Part shown: positions 1 to 7,490 of the stretch, piece by piece
How positions within the stretch are numbered: position 1 is the stretch's first letter
Layout of the letters: each line of letters starts with the position of its first letter
DNA from: Exiguobacterium chiriqhucha RW-2
GTDB lineage: Bacteria > Bacillota > Bacilli > Exiguobacteriales > Exiguobacteriaceae
Length of the DNA stretch: 64,000 nucleotides
Reading direction: 5' to 3'
Assembly: GCF_000416965.1 (NCBI RefSeq)
Contig: NZ_ATCL01000014.1
Coordinates: forward strand, 310,001 to 374,000
Made by a program: the position numbers and the translations under genes
Notes under the pieces: generated by a model
What the model saw: the letters and a program-made list of their open reading frames with translations, nothing else
Database searches by the model: none
Told to the model about the DNA's origin: nothing

Positions 1-126
1 TACGTCAAGGTCGGTGTCGCCATGGGCAATGCCAAACTCGAGGTCAAGCGTGTCGCCAACGATGTGACGGACGCCTGTGACCAAGACGGGCTTGCGAATA
101 GCTTCAAAAAGTATCGACTCATCTGA
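1..126 (+). CDS. HAD superfamily Cof-type phosphatase, C-terminal end (partial)
   Basis: Only the last 41 codons are inside the window. The peptide contains VAMGNA, then K-R-V-A-N-D-V-T and a D-G-L-A stretch. This matches the C-terminal end of Cof/YidA-type HAD sugar-phosphate phosphatases, which normally read G-V-A-M-G-N-A followed by A-x-x-V-T and D-G-V-A; the Asn of GNA belongs to HAD motif IV surroundings. The rest of the enzyme lies upstream, so substrate and length cannot be judged. The gene ends at TGA 124-126 and runs straight into a strong bidirectional terminator hairpin. The family call rests on this short tail alone. Confidence 0.72.
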   Translation, partial: YVKVGVAMGNAKLEVKRVANDVTDACDQDGLANSFKKYRLI

Positions 127-128
127 AA

Positions 129-166
129 AAAAAGCCAAGCAACCTCTCTTCAGGTTGCTTGGCTTT
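129..166. terminator. Bidirectional terminator between HAD gene and Rrf2 gene
   Basis: Perfect stem AAGCCAAGCAACCT / AGGTTGCTTGGCTT around a short loop, with A-runs on the left and T-runs on the right, so it can act on both converging transcripts. The last codons and stop of the minus-strand Rrf2 gene lie inside the stem. Confidence 0.85.
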
Positions 167-584
167 TCGTTGCGACATCGTTCACGACATCGGCGAGGGT
201 CACATGCTTCAATACCGATTCCATCGCCGATTGGGCGTGGATAAAGATCGGCTCGATCGTCGCTTGGATATGTTGGCCGACAGGACACGCCAGGTTTGGG
301 TTGTCATGGATACTGAACAGCTCGTTCTCCTCGACGACACTGACGGCGCGATAGACATCATAGAGCGAAATCTCGGTCAAGTCTTTCGTCAGTTTGGCTC
401 CGGCGACGCCAGGCTTCACTTCAATCAAGTCGGCCTTCTTCAACATGGCCATGATTTTTCGGATTAGGGCCGGGTTCGTGTTGACACTGCCGGCCAAAAA
501 GTCAGACGAGGTGACGCCGTCCTGATTGACCTCGATCAACGTCAAGATATGAATGCCGACCGCGAAACGGCTACTGATGGACAT
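150..584 (-). CDS. Rrf2 family transcriptional regulator (YwnA-like)
   Basis: A 144-residue Rrf2-type DNA-binding protein. The N-terminal winged helix opens with the typical MSISSRFAVGIHIL and continues through a helix-turn-helix (V-N-T-N-P-A-L-I-R-K-I). It carries one cysteine (about residue 100, ACPVG) rather than the three that hold an Fe-S cluster in IscR/NsrR, so sensing by cluster is unlikely; a redox-active thiol is possible. The start is supported by AAAGGTGG seven bases upstream. It is divergent from an NAD(P)H-binding oxidoreductase, the same arrangement as ywnA/ywnB in Bacillus subtilis. The shared intergenic region holds three copies of one palindrome, which points to autoregulation and control of the neighbour. 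The signal is unknown. Confidence 0.85.
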   Translation of the reverse strand: MSISSRFAVGIHILTLIEVNQDGVTSSDFLAGSVNTNPALIRKIMAMLKKADLIEVKPGVAGAKLTKDLTEISLYDVYRAVSVVEENELFSIHDNPNLACPVGQHIQATIEPIFIHAQSAMESVLKHVTLADVVNDVATKSQAT

Positions 585-610
585 AGGCTACCACCTTTCT
601 GCACAAGTCA

Positions 611-629
611 TGTAAGTGAATTGGTTACA
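611..629. promoter_or_regulatory. Rrf2 operator-like palindrome, copy 1
   Basis: TGTAA-N9-TTACA inverted repeat, extended to ATGTAA/TTACAT by one base each side. It lies just downstream of a minus-strand -10 (TATACT, with TTGTCA 16 bp upstream), where a repressor would block the Rrf2 gene's own transcription. Confidence 0.6.
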
Positions 630-655
630 TCTTCAGTATAACAGGGAACAAACAA

Positions 656-684
656 TTGACAAACGAAGATGCTGTAACTATGAT
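656..684 (+). promoter_or_regulatory. SigA-type promoter of the NmrA-like oxidoreductase
   Basis: TTGACA at 656-661 and TATGAT at 679-684 with a 17-bp spacer, a near-consensus housekeeping promoter. Its -10 is covered by operator copy 2. Confidence 0.75.
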
Positions 685-691
685 GATTACA
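673..691. promoter_or_regulatory. Rrf2 operator-like palindrome, copy 2
   Basis: TGTAA-N9-TTACA with the same geometry as the copy at 611-629. It covers the -10 of the plus-strand promoter at 656-684. Confidence 0.6.
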
Positions 692-710
692 TGTAACTGA
701 TTTAATTACA
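692..710. promoter_or_regulatory. Rrf2 operator-like palindrome, copy 3
   Basis: TGTAA-N9-TTACA, directly abutting copy 2 and covering the expected transcription start of the oxidoreductase gene. Two adjacent 19-bp sites suggest cooperative binding of two dimers. Confidence 0.6.
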
Positions 711-732
711 GGTTAAAAGGAGGAAATGATTT

Positions 733-1593
733 ATGAAATACTTAGTCACAGGTGCAACCGGGAAACTCGGTTCGAAAATTGTCGATGTGTTACTCAAGTC
801 GGTACCCGCAAGTGAACTCGCGGTCAGCGTCCGCAATCCGGAAAAAGCGGAAGCACTGAAAGCGAAAGGTGTCGATGTGCGACATGGGGACTTCGACAAG
901 CCCGAGACGCTCGATGAAGCGTTCAAAGGTGTCGAACGACTGCTCATCATCTCGGCGGACGGGGACAACGACACGCGCATCCGTCAACATGCGAACGCCG
1001 TCGAGGCGGCCGAGCGCGCAGGCGTATCGTTCATCGCCTATACGAGTCTCGCCGATGCGACAGAAAGCCAAAACTTGATGGCCCCGCCACATGTCGAGAC
1101 CGAAGGCGCAATCGAGCGGACGGGGATCCCGCATGCGTTCTTGCGCAACAACTGGTACTTAGAAAACGAACTTGGTAGCATTCAAGGTGTGCTTGCCGGC
1201 GCACCTTGGGTGACGGCAGCCCGTGACGGCAAAGTCGGTTGGGCGCTACAAGAAGATTACGCTGAAGCGATCGCGAACGTTTTGATGGCAGACGATTTCG
1301 AACAAGACATCTTTGAATTGTCAGGTCCGCTCCATACGCAAGCCGAACTCGTCGAGGCGCTCAGTGAAGTGCTCGGGCGTGAAGTGGCCCTCCAAGAAGT
1401 GAGTAACGACGCTTACGCTGGCGTCATGCGCGGCGCCGGGGTGCCGGAAGGAGCGATTCCAATCGTCGTCGGCATTCAAGACAGCATCCGCAACGGCTCG
1501 CTCGAGGTCGAGTCGAATGATTTCGAGTTGGTGCTCGGTCGTCCGGTGACACCGCTCAAAGAGGCGCTTCAAAAGCTCGTATCAACGTTATAA
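733..1593 (+). CDS. NmrA-type NAD(P)H-binding oxidoreductase (QorB/YwnB-like)
   Basis: A 286-residue atypical short-chain dehydrogenase. The Rossmann nucleotide-binding motif GATGKLG is at residues 7-13, followed by V-R-N-P-E-K, typical of NADPH-preferring NmrA/QorB proteins. The mid-region F-I-A-Y-T-S-L and the R-N-N-W-Y motif match the quinone oxidoreductase 2 subgroup, so reduction of quinones or other electrophiles is the likely job; the substrate is not visible. AAAGGAGG is well placed before the start. The gene is divergent from the Rrf2 regulator and follows a strong promoter overlapped by two operator copies, which suggests induction by whatever the regulator senses. A terminator follows at 1606-1643. 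Confidence 0.85.
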   Translation: MKYLVTGATGKLGSKIVDVLLKSVPASELAVSVRNPEKAEALKAKGVDVRHGDFDKPETLDEAFKGVERLLIISADGDNDTRIRQHANAVEAAERAGVSFIAYTSLADATESQNLMAPPHVETEGAIERTGIPHAFLRNNWYLENELGSIQGVLAGAPWVTAARDGKVGWALQEDYAEAIANVLMADDFEQDIFELSGPLHTQAELVEALSEVLGREVALQEVSNDAYAGVMRGAGVPEGAIPIVVGIQDSIRNGSLEVESNDFELVLGRPVTPLKEALQKLVSTL

Positions 1594-1605
1594 ACGATAA
1601 TAGTG

Positions 1606-1643
1606 ACGTCACGTTTTCGATGATTGAGAACGTGACGTTTTTT
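1606..1643 (+). terminator. Rho-independent terminator after the oxidoreductase
   Basis: Perfect 10-bp stem ACGTCACGTT / AACGTGACGT followed by a T-run on the plus strand. Confidence 0.8.
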
Positions 1644-1750
1644 GATGAATATTAGTGATTTGTCTTCACATATTTGTGAACACGTCATCCCCATCCGTTA
1701 TACTAACAATAAATGGATAATCATAGATGTACATAGGAAGGATCGATTAC

Positions 1751-1927
1751 ATGAAAAACATGATGTTCTTAATCGGCGTCGTCTTAGGATTAGGATTATT
1801 GTTCGGGCTGAGATATGAATTCAATGTCATCGGGGATACGGGCTTTAGAATCGCGGCCATCCTCATGCTCATATCGGTACTCATCATTCGGTCGACTGCA
1901 AAAATTTCATTCTTCAGCCATTCATAA
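1751..1927 (+). CDS. Small two-helix membrane protein, function unknown
   Basis: A 58-residue protein with two predicted transmembrane segments: M-F-L-I-G-V-V-L-G-L-G-L-L-F-G near the N-terminus and A-A-I-L-M-L-I-S-V-L-I-I in the second half, joined by a short charged loop. The start at 1751 is chosen because AGGAAGGA lies ten bases upstream; an upstream in-frame ATG at 1727 has no ribosome site. I do not recognise the family. It stands alone between an oxidoreductase and a chemotaxis receptor and ends at a strong bidirectional terminator, which supports it as a real short gene. Confidence 0.6.
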   Translation: MKNMMFLIGVVLGLGLLFGLRYEFNVIGDTGFRIAAILMLISVLIIRSTAKISFFSHS

Positions 1928-1964
1928 AAACAGACCGCGAATCCACATTCGCGGTCTGTTTTTT
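1926..1964. terminator. Bidirectional terminator
   Basis: Stem AACAGACCGCGAAT / ATTCGCGGTCTGTT with A-run left and T-run right, serving the small plus-strand gene and the minus-strand chemotaxis receptor that converge here. Confidence 0.85.
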
Positions 1965-3489
1965 AGTTCGCTCGGGCTTCGAGCTGACCGGTCACGTCTT
2001 CTAACGTGCTCGCGGTCGAGGCGAGGCGGTCCGACATGTGGCTCAACTCTTTTTGGATGGCGACTTGTTCCTCGGTCGCGGCGGCGACGTGCTGAATTTG
2101 TTGCTGCAGTTCGCTCGCCGCTCGTTTCGTCGTCGCAAGGCGCGCCTCGAGCGTCTCCATCTGAGACGTCACGCGTTGACGTGTCTCTTGAATCGAACTG
2201 ATTTGACCGTCGATTTCAGAGACGTCTTCGGTCAGGCGATGGAACACGGCCGTCACATCGGCCGAGACGGTTTGACAGTTCTCGGTCGCGCGTTTGAATA
2301 ACTGTGCCGAATCGCGGACGACGATCGTATCGTCCATCAGTCCACCGAGAACGCGGGTCATCTCGGCTGCATAATCTCGGGACTGGACGGCGAGCTTGCC
2401 GACTTCAGAAGCGACGACGGCGAAACCACGACCGGCGTCACCCGCCCGTGCGGCTTCAATCGAGGCGTTCAAGGCGAGCATGTTCGTCTGGTCGCTGATT
2501 GTCTCGACGTGCTGCAGGATGGCTTGAATTTCGGTCGATCGGTTCGACATCGTCGTGACAACGCGTTCGAGTCGTTCTGATTCGCTAATGATTTCTTCGA
2601 CTTTCGCCTCCATCCGTCGCATGTCGCCGTCCCCGGCGATGGTGTCGGCCGCAATCCGTGACGAAGCGGCAGCTGTTTGGGCCATCCGTTCTTGGATGAG
2701 CGCCGTGAGGGAGCGAATCGATTGAATCTCCTCGGCCCCGTGGTTCATCGACGTCTCTTGCTCGGTCGCGTGGGCGACGATCGGATCGACGGTGACGGCG
2801 ATTTGTTCCCCGGACTGGAGCGACTGGTTGGCTGCCGTCTCGAGTTCGGTCGCATGTGTCTTCAATGTCATGACGAGTTGACTCGCGTCGGTGACGGCCT
2901 GCTGTAACAGACGGCGCGTCTCATCTTCCTGTACTTTGACACGCGACGACTCGAGGTTACGGAAGTGGATTTGCGCGATGAGCACGGCGCTCAGTAGGAT
3001 GAGATAGATCGCATGGACGAGCAACAGGCTGAACGGATAATCCGCTGTTCCACAAATGATTTCAGGAACCAAGAAATATCCAGCGAGATGTTGCACGGCG
3101 AAGATGACCGTACTGTAGACGATCAAATCGATGCGGCGCATGAACGACAAAATCGCCAAGACGACGAAAATCGAGAAATGATATTCGACGAGCCCTTGCC
3201 CACCGGCGACGGTCGAGATGCTCGCGAACGTGAGCGTCAGCATCATCAAGTACGGGAAAAGATGTGGTTTTACGCGCTGGCTGACGACCATGGCGATCAA
3301 TAGTACGATTGGGACTGCAAACAGGACCCATGTCGCGATGGGATATGCGTAGCCGACGGCACCGTTTCGGAGCACGGTGTACGTATAGGCAAAATCCGTG
3401 AAGCGGTGGAGCAGATGGACGATAACAGACGTCAAGACGATGACGAACGTGGTGACGAGCATCAATTGATTGCGTTTTTCAGAACTCAT
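1963..3489 (-). CDS. Methyl-accepting chemotaxis protein with multi-pass membrane sensor
   Basis: A 508-residue chemoreceptor. Residues 1-190 form about six membrane segments and no extracellular sensing loop of normal size, with a conserved E-Y-H-F-S-I-F motif within the membrane region; this is unlike the usual two-helix receptor. The rest is a cytoplasmic signalling domain with the hairpin-tip motif ([18 protein letters not shown]) that contacts CheA/CheW, followed by GFAVVASEV. No HAMP domain is evident. The start at 3489 follows AGGAGG at seven bases; a longer upstream frame lacks a ribosome site. A SigD-type motility promoter lies upstream at 3529-3555. The ligand is unknown; a membrane-embedded sensor suggests sensing of a membrane or redox cue (inference). 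Confidence 0.88.
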   Translation of the reverse strand: MSSEKRNQLMLVTTFVIVLTSVIVHLLHRFTDFAYTYTVLRNGAVGYAYPIATWVLFAVPIVLLIAMVVSQRVKPHLFPYLMMLTLTFASISTVAGGQGLVEYHFSIFVVLAILSFMRRIDLIVYSTVIFAVQHLAGYFLVPEIICGTADYPFSLLLVHAIYLILLSAVLIAQIHFRNLESSRVKVQEDETRRLLQQAVTDASQLVMTLKTHATELETAANQSLQSGEQIAVTVDPIVAHATEQETSMNHGAEEIQSIRSLTALIQERMAQTAAASSRIAADTIAGDGDMRRMEAKVEEIISESERLERVVTTMSNRSTEIQAILQHVETISDQTNMLALNASIEAARAGDAGRGFAVVASEVGKLAVQSRDYAAEMTRVLGGLMDDTIVVRDSAQLFKRATENCQTVSADVTAVFHRLTEDVSEIDGQISSIQETRQRVTSQMETLEARLATTKRAASELQQQIQHVAAATEEQVAIQKELSHMSDRLASTASTLEDVTGQLEARAN

Positions 3490-3528
3490 GCAGATTCCTC
3501 CTGATAATAGGTCGATATAGCTACTAGA

Positions 3529-3555
3529 GTATCGTCCGATTGGCACGAATGTTTA
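3529..3555 (-). promoter_or_regulatory. SigD-type (flagellar) promoter of the chemotaxis receptor
   Basis: Minus strand: TAAA, 15-bp spacer, GACGATAC, against the Bacillus SigD consensus TAAA-N15-GCCGATAT. It lies about 40 bp upstream of the receptor start, which fits its function. Confidence 0.65.
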
Positions 3556-3574
3556 TCGTTTTTACACGCCGAAG

Positions 3575-3604
3575 CAAAAAAAAGAGAAGCGGATGCGCTT
3601 CTCT
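3575..3604 (-). terminator. Terminator of the VTT-domain gene
   Basis: Stem AGAGAAGCG / CGCTTCTCT with an eight-A run on its left, which is a U-run for the minus-strand transcript. The stop codon of the VTT gene is inside the stem. Confidence 0.8.
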
Positions 3605-4250
3605 AGTCTGACGTGAGTCCGAGCCACCGTTTGACGGGTTCCCGGAAATAGTAAGTGACACCAATCAACGTGACGAAGACGAGGGCGGCGATGACGACCA
3701 AAGTGATACTTCCCGAGGCGAGACTCGCCCCGAGAAAACTGTAGGCGAGCGTCCCTGGGATCATGCCGAGGACGGTCGCGAGGATAAACGACCGGAACCG
3801 GACCTTAGCAATCCCGCCCGCGTAACTGAGCAAATCGAAGCTGACGAGCGGGATGAGCCGCAAGACGAACACGTATAGGAAGCCACGTTGCTCCATCTGC
3901 GTGAACAGCTTCTCCGACCATGGATAGCTCTCGACCTTGAGCACGGACCTGCCGAACAGTCGGGCCATGACGTAACCGGTCACGGCCGCCGCCGTCGCCC
4001 CGAACAGGATGTAGAGTACACCCGGCCACACCCCGAAGGCGAGACCGGCCCCGAGTGACAGTACCGACGTCGGCAAGAAGATGATTGGGCCAATCGCATA
4101 GATGAGGAAAAAGACGACAGGACCCCACCAACCGAACGACAGGACGATGTCACGGATATCGGATGGACGGAGTTCATAGTGGAAATGAGTAATATAGAAG
4201 ATACTCCCGAACACAATGAGCATGAGACTAAGTTTGAGCCAGCGGGGCAC
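3603..4250 (-). CDS. TVP38/TMEM64 (VTT/DedA-superfamily) membrane protein
   Basis: A 215-residue integral membrane protein of the VTT family. It shows a first transmembrane helix, then the re-entrant signature region G-P-I-I-F-L-P-T-S-V-L-S-L-G-A-G, the F-G-x-W-x-G loop, G-A-T-A-A-A, and the second conserved half (R-L-I-P-L-V-S-F-D-L-L-S-Y-A-G-G). VTT proteins are implicated in lipid scrambling or small-molecule transport. The start is taken as GTG at 4248-4250 because AAAGGAGG lies eight bases upstream and the protein then begins at the first membrane helix; a longer upstream frame has no ribosome site. It is a monocistronic gene divergent from a chemotaxis receptor. Confidence 0.85.
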   Translation of the reverse strand: MPRWLKLSLMLIVFGSIFYITHFHYELRPSDIRDIVLSFGWWGPVVFFLIYAIGPIIFLPTSVLSLGAGLAFGVWPGVLYILFGATAAAVTGYVMARLFGRSVLKVESYPWSEKLFTQMEQRGFLYVFVLRLIPLVSFDLLSYAGGIAKVRFRSFILATVLGMIPGTLAYSFLGASLASGSITLVVIAALVFVTLIGVTYYFREPVKRWLGLTSD

Positions 4251-4455
4251 AGAGTACGCCTCCTTTCCATCAGTTCTTTTGTTTATCGTATCGCATTCCG
4301 TCTCCAAATGAAGGTGAGCCAGCTTACAAATGCGTCGGCAATGTGCGATTGTGCTCAATAGGGTGGCTAAAAATGGAAACATAGGTCAACGCATGTGCCG
4401 AGGGACTTCATTTTGAAGCTCTTTCCTACGATAAATCAGGTAGGGAGGGATCATC

Positions 4456-6165
4456 GTGAAAAATTTGAAGATGTCTAAAAAACTGACAGTACTGATCAGC
4501 GTATTCATCGCGACACTCGTTCTCGTCGCAGCACTCAGCCACGTCTTCATGGGACGCATGGCCGATGCGGGAGAATCGATTTATGAAGATCGGTTATTGC
4601 CGATTCGCGCCCTTGGTCAAATCCGGACGGATAACCGTGCCTTGGACGGGTATTTGCTCGAATTGATGCTGACGACGGATGCGTCTCGAAATGAAGAACT
4701 AGAGGCAAGTATCGAGGAACGGCGTGACAGCATCGGGACGAACCTCGAACTGTTCAACGAGACGTTCGCCTCAACAGATGCCGAGATGCAAGGTCGAGTC
4801 GAAGACTTGAATGCCGAGATTGCAGCCTATCTCGAAGGGACCGAGCTCGTGCTTCAGCCGGTGCTTCGAAATGAGAACACGGCGGCCTATCGCGTCTATA
4901 TGAGTGACTTGCGACCGGTCCGTCAAGACTTGGTCGAGACGGCAACGGTCGTCATGGACGGCATCAATCAAGAAGCCGAGACGGCAAGCACGACGATGCA
5001 GAACGAGCGGACTGAATCGGTCACGTTGTTCTGGGCGCTTGTCGCCATCGGGGCACTCATCTCAATCGGGCTCGGCGTCTACATCACGCGCCTCATCGTC
5101 CGTCCGGTCCGTGAGTTGAATGGACTCATGAGCCGTGCCGGAGCCGGTGATTTGACGGTCGACAGCACGTACACGTCGCGTGACGAGATTGGTTCGCTCG
5201 CCAACTCATTTAACGAGATGAAAGATAGTCTTCGCGACTTGATCGGCAACGTCACGGCGACAGCCGGTCGCGTCGCGACGTCATCGGACGATTTGAAATC
5301 GAACGTCGAAGAGACGACAAAAGCGACCGAGATGGTCGCCGTCACGATGGAAGAGATTGCATCCGGTTCGGTCCGTCAATTGACGCGTGTGAAGGAATCG
5401 AGCAGTACGCTCACCGAACTGACGAATGGGATTCATCACGTCTCAAATAGCGCCCAACACATGACCGAACTGTCAGACGGGGCACTTCAAAAAGTCGGGA
5501 CCGGCAACGAGTTGATTGAGACGCTCGAGTCCCAGCTCGAGGCGATGAACGAGAAAGTGAAGGCGTTGCAGACGGTCATCGGCCAACTCGACGTCCGCTC
5601 CCAAGAAATCGGCAGCATCACCGGCACCATCTCCGGCATTGCCGAACAGACGAACTTGCTTGCCTTGAACGCGGCCATCGAAGCGGCCCGAGCCGGCGAC
5701 CAAGGACGCGGATTCGCCGTCGTAGCGTCGGAAGTGCGGAAGCTCGCCGAAGAGTCGGCGATCGCGACGAAACGAATCTCTGGTTTGATTGGAGATACGC
5801 AGACAGAGACGAAACAAGCCGTCCAGACGATGCATGTTGTCGAGAGCGAGATGGGCCACAGCGTCACGAACGTCCAACAGGCAGGCATCGCGTTCGAGGA
5901 CATCAAGCGGGCGATTGAAGAAGTCGGTCAAAAAGTCGAGGAAGTGTCAGGCTCTGTCCAAGAGATGGCGGCCGGAGCGACCGAGATTTTACGATCGGTG
6001 AACGAGATTCAAGGCATCACGGAGACGACGGCGACCGACACCGAGAACACCTCGGCGGCGACGGAAGAACAGATGGCGTCGATGGAAGAAATCACGGCTT
6101 CGGCCCAAGAGCTGTCGAACATGGCAGACGAGATGCGTCAAATGACAAAACGATTTAACGTGTAA
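4456..6165 (+). CDS. Methyl-accepting chemotaxis protein (4-helix-bundle sensor, HAMP)
   Basis: A 569-residue classical chemoreceptor. Transmembrane helix 1 at about 10-31, an extracytoplasmic four-helix-bundle ligand domain of about 150 residues, transmembrane helix 2 at about 190-212, a HAMP domain (V-R-P-V-R-E-L-N through D-E-I-G-S-L-A) and a long cytoplasmic coiled-coil. The tip is [20 protein letters not shown] followed by [16 protein letters not shown], the CheA/CheW contact. The start is GTG, supported by GGGAGGGA seven bases upstream. It should report an external chemical to the flagellar motor; the ligand cannot be read from sequence. It ends at a strong terminator whose core reappears at 9603-9625. 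Confidence 0.93.
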   Translation: MKNLKMSKKLTVLISVFIATLVLVAALSHVFMGRMADAGESIYEDRLLPIRALGQIRTDNRALDGYLLELMLTTDASRNEELEASIEERRDSIGTNLELFNETFASTDAEMQGRVEDLNAEIAAYLEGTELVLQPVLRNENTAAYRVYMSDLRPVRQDLVETATVVMDGINQEAETASTTMQNERTESVTLFWALVAIGALISIGLGVYITRLIVRPVRELNGLMSRAGAGDLTVDSTYTSRDEIGSLANSFNEMKDSLRDLIGNVTATAGRVATSSDDLKSNVEETTKATEMVAVTMEEIASGSVRQLTRVKESSSTLTELTNGIHHVSNSAQHMTELSDGALQKVGTGNELIETLESQLEAMNEKVKALQTVIGQLDVRSQEIGSITGTISGIAEQTNLLALNAAIEAARAGDQGRGFAVVASEVRKLAEESAIATKRISGLIGDTQTETKQAVQTMHVVESEMGHSVTNVQQAGIAFEDIKRAIEEVGQKVEEVSGSVQEMAAGATEILRSVNEIQGITETTATDTENTSAATEEQMASMEEITASAQELSNMADEMRQMTKRFNV

Positions 6166-6167
6166 CG

Positions 6168-6202
6168 AACAGGCAGGTCGACAATCGACCTGCCTGTTTT
6201 TG
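6168..6202 (+). terminator. Terminator of the chemoreceptor (core duplicated at 9603-9625)
   Basis: Perfect stem AACAGGCAGGTCG / CGACCTGCCTGTT with loop ACAAT and a T-run. The central 23 nt (6172-6194), including the loop, recur exactly at 9603-9625. Confidence 0.9.
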
Positions 6203-6475
6203 TGAATACTGTTCTATTCCACACTTCGTTTTTAAGAAACAGAGCAATCTAAGGACCCTGGACACGATTCAAATTAATCTATCAGGCGAGAGGTCGTGTA
6301 TAGATTGATTGATGATAGTTAATTCGTAATGAGGAGAAACATACTTTTTATGTAAAAAGAATCAAATTGTAATAATATGTTATTTATCGATTGAATTTAA
6401 TGGATGGTATGTTAGGTTTTAAATTGTACTAACCTTTCTCACTTCAAAATACTAACAGGAAAGAAGGAATGTGTT
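6203..6475. other. AT-rich non-coding leader of the bacteriocin-like gene
   Basis: No gene seen. The composition drops abruptly to AT-rich after the terminator. It holds an inverted repeat AATCTAT-N17-ATAGATT (6276-6306) and GTTAG-N13-CTAAC close to the start of the peptide gene (about 6413-6435). Either could be an operator. I could not place a convincing -35/-10 pair. Confidence 0.4.
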
Positions 6476-6805
6476 ATGAACAAGAAGACAAAACGGTTTA
6501 CTAGCTCAGCTTTAGTAGTCGGTGCGCTTTTATTAGGTGCAGGGTCTGCCTCGGCAGCAACTTTCGGTACTGCCTCTAGTGGAGCCTCTACAGAAGAGTC
6601 TTTCCAGATTAAGTACAACGGTGCTGCTTGGAATTACAGTAACTCAGCATACAAATGGACTTCGTTTAAATACACACGTGATGGGAGAACTTTGTTGAGC
6701 AAAGTCGCCTACAGCAGCAAAGTGACAGGGTCTGTTTGGGATGATTTAAGATGGGGAGATAAGTACACGACAAAATTCGGCTGGGCCCGTGGCGCACTAA
6801 AATAA
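6476..6805 (+). CDS. Secreted bacteriocin-like peptide (possible lactococcin 972 type)
   Basis: A 109-residue precursor with a clear Sec signal peptide: K-K-T-K-R, hydrophobic A-L-V-V-G-A-L-L-L-G-A-G, and an SASA/A cleavage site near residue 28. The mature part (about 80 residues) has no cysteine, is rich in W, Y, S and K, and contains W-N-Y-S-N-S-A-Y-K-W and V-W-D-D-L-R-W-G. Size, Sec leader, aromatic cationic mature region and the ABC/FtsX genes downstream resemble the lactococcin 972 group, whose members travel with a membrane protein and ABC ATPase. No strict family signature is visible, so the family is inference. AAAGAAGGA precedes the start. A hairpin at 6854-6889 separates it from the transporter genes. 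Confidence 0.62.
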   Translation: MNKKTKRFTSSALVVGALLLGAGSASAATFGTASSGASTEESFQIKYNGAAWNYSNSAYKWTSFKYTRDGRTLLSKVAYSSKVTGSVWDDLRWGDKYTTKFGWARGALK

Positions 6806-6853
6806 GACTTTGTCGTTTGAATTTTTTAATTGCTAAGCACGTAGGGGACGTGA

Positions 6854-6889
6854 ATCAGGCCCGAGAGGTATCTTCCTACAGGGCCTGAT
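6854..6889 (+). terminator. Hairpin after the bacteriocin-like gene
   Basis: Perfect 9-bp stem ATCAGGCCC / GGGCCTGAT with an 18-nt loop; only a weak T-rich tail follows. It may be a leaky terminator or mRNA-stabilising hairpin giving more peptide than transporter transcript. Confidence 0.6.
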
Positions 6890-7049
6890 CTTATACCGAT
6901 GCGATGTGATTTATTTCTATTTTAACTGGAAGATCAGCTTGTTTTTCTTGATGATCAGTTAGAACTCACAGTTTTTTTTAGCTAGGTAGTTGGCATTTAA
7001 TTATACGTGTTACCATAAATTTATAAATGCCATCTGTAAGGAGTAGGTC

Positions 7050-7490
7050 ATGAAATATTCTTTATTTAGATTTAATGATGTGTTTGAAGCTTTTGCCATT
7101 TACTTCTTCTGTTTCGTTTCAAATTTAATATTACTTTATGTAAAAGTTGCAGATTTAGAGGGCTCATTTATTTTAATGTCGTTCATTGAAAGCATTATCG
7201 ACTATCAATTTGTAATCAGTATTGTTCTCACTTTTATTATGATGATTTTTCATTATCAATTTTTAAATCGGAGAAAAGTAGAGATATCCTGTCGCATCCT
7301 CGTCGGTGACACAAAGCAAAAGATTATGATTCGATATATGTTGAATAGCCTAGCGATCTTGCTGTTCACCTTTTTACTATCACTTTCATTGAACTTCTAC
7401 TTGGATTTGAATATAACCAGCAATCTCTACCTCGTTTTGCTGTTTATCGTATACATATTAATTAGTGTAGGTCAGGTGAATAAAGAATGA
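7050..7490 (+). CDS. Four-helix membrane protein, FtsX-like half
   Basis: A 146-residue hydrophobic protein with about four transmembrane helices. The cytoplasmic loop R-R-K-V-E-I-S-C-R-I-L-V-G between helices 2 and 3 resembles the loop of FtsX/MacB permeases (E-I-x-x-R-x-x-G) that couples to the ATPase. It is far shorter than a complete permease, and its stop overlaps the start of the next gene by ATGA. In lactococcin-972-type loci one large membrane protein of roughly 650-700 residues is usual; here that role may be split between this gene and the next. AAGGAG precedes the ATG. AT-rich codon use differs from the flanking genes, consistent with acquisition by transfer. Confidence 0.6.
   Translation: MKYSLFRFNDVFEAFAIYFFCFVSNLILLYVKVADLEGSFILMSFIESIIDYQFVISIVLTFIMMIFHYQFLNRRKVEISCRILVGDTKQKIMIRYMLNSLAILLFTFLLSLSLNFYLDLNITSNLYLVLLFIVYILISVGQVNKE

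Noticed and set aside
4381-4455. SigD promoter for the second chemoreceptor
   Set aside because: A TACGATAA -10-like element exists near 4427, but no TAAA lies 15 bp upstream; the match is too weak to claim.
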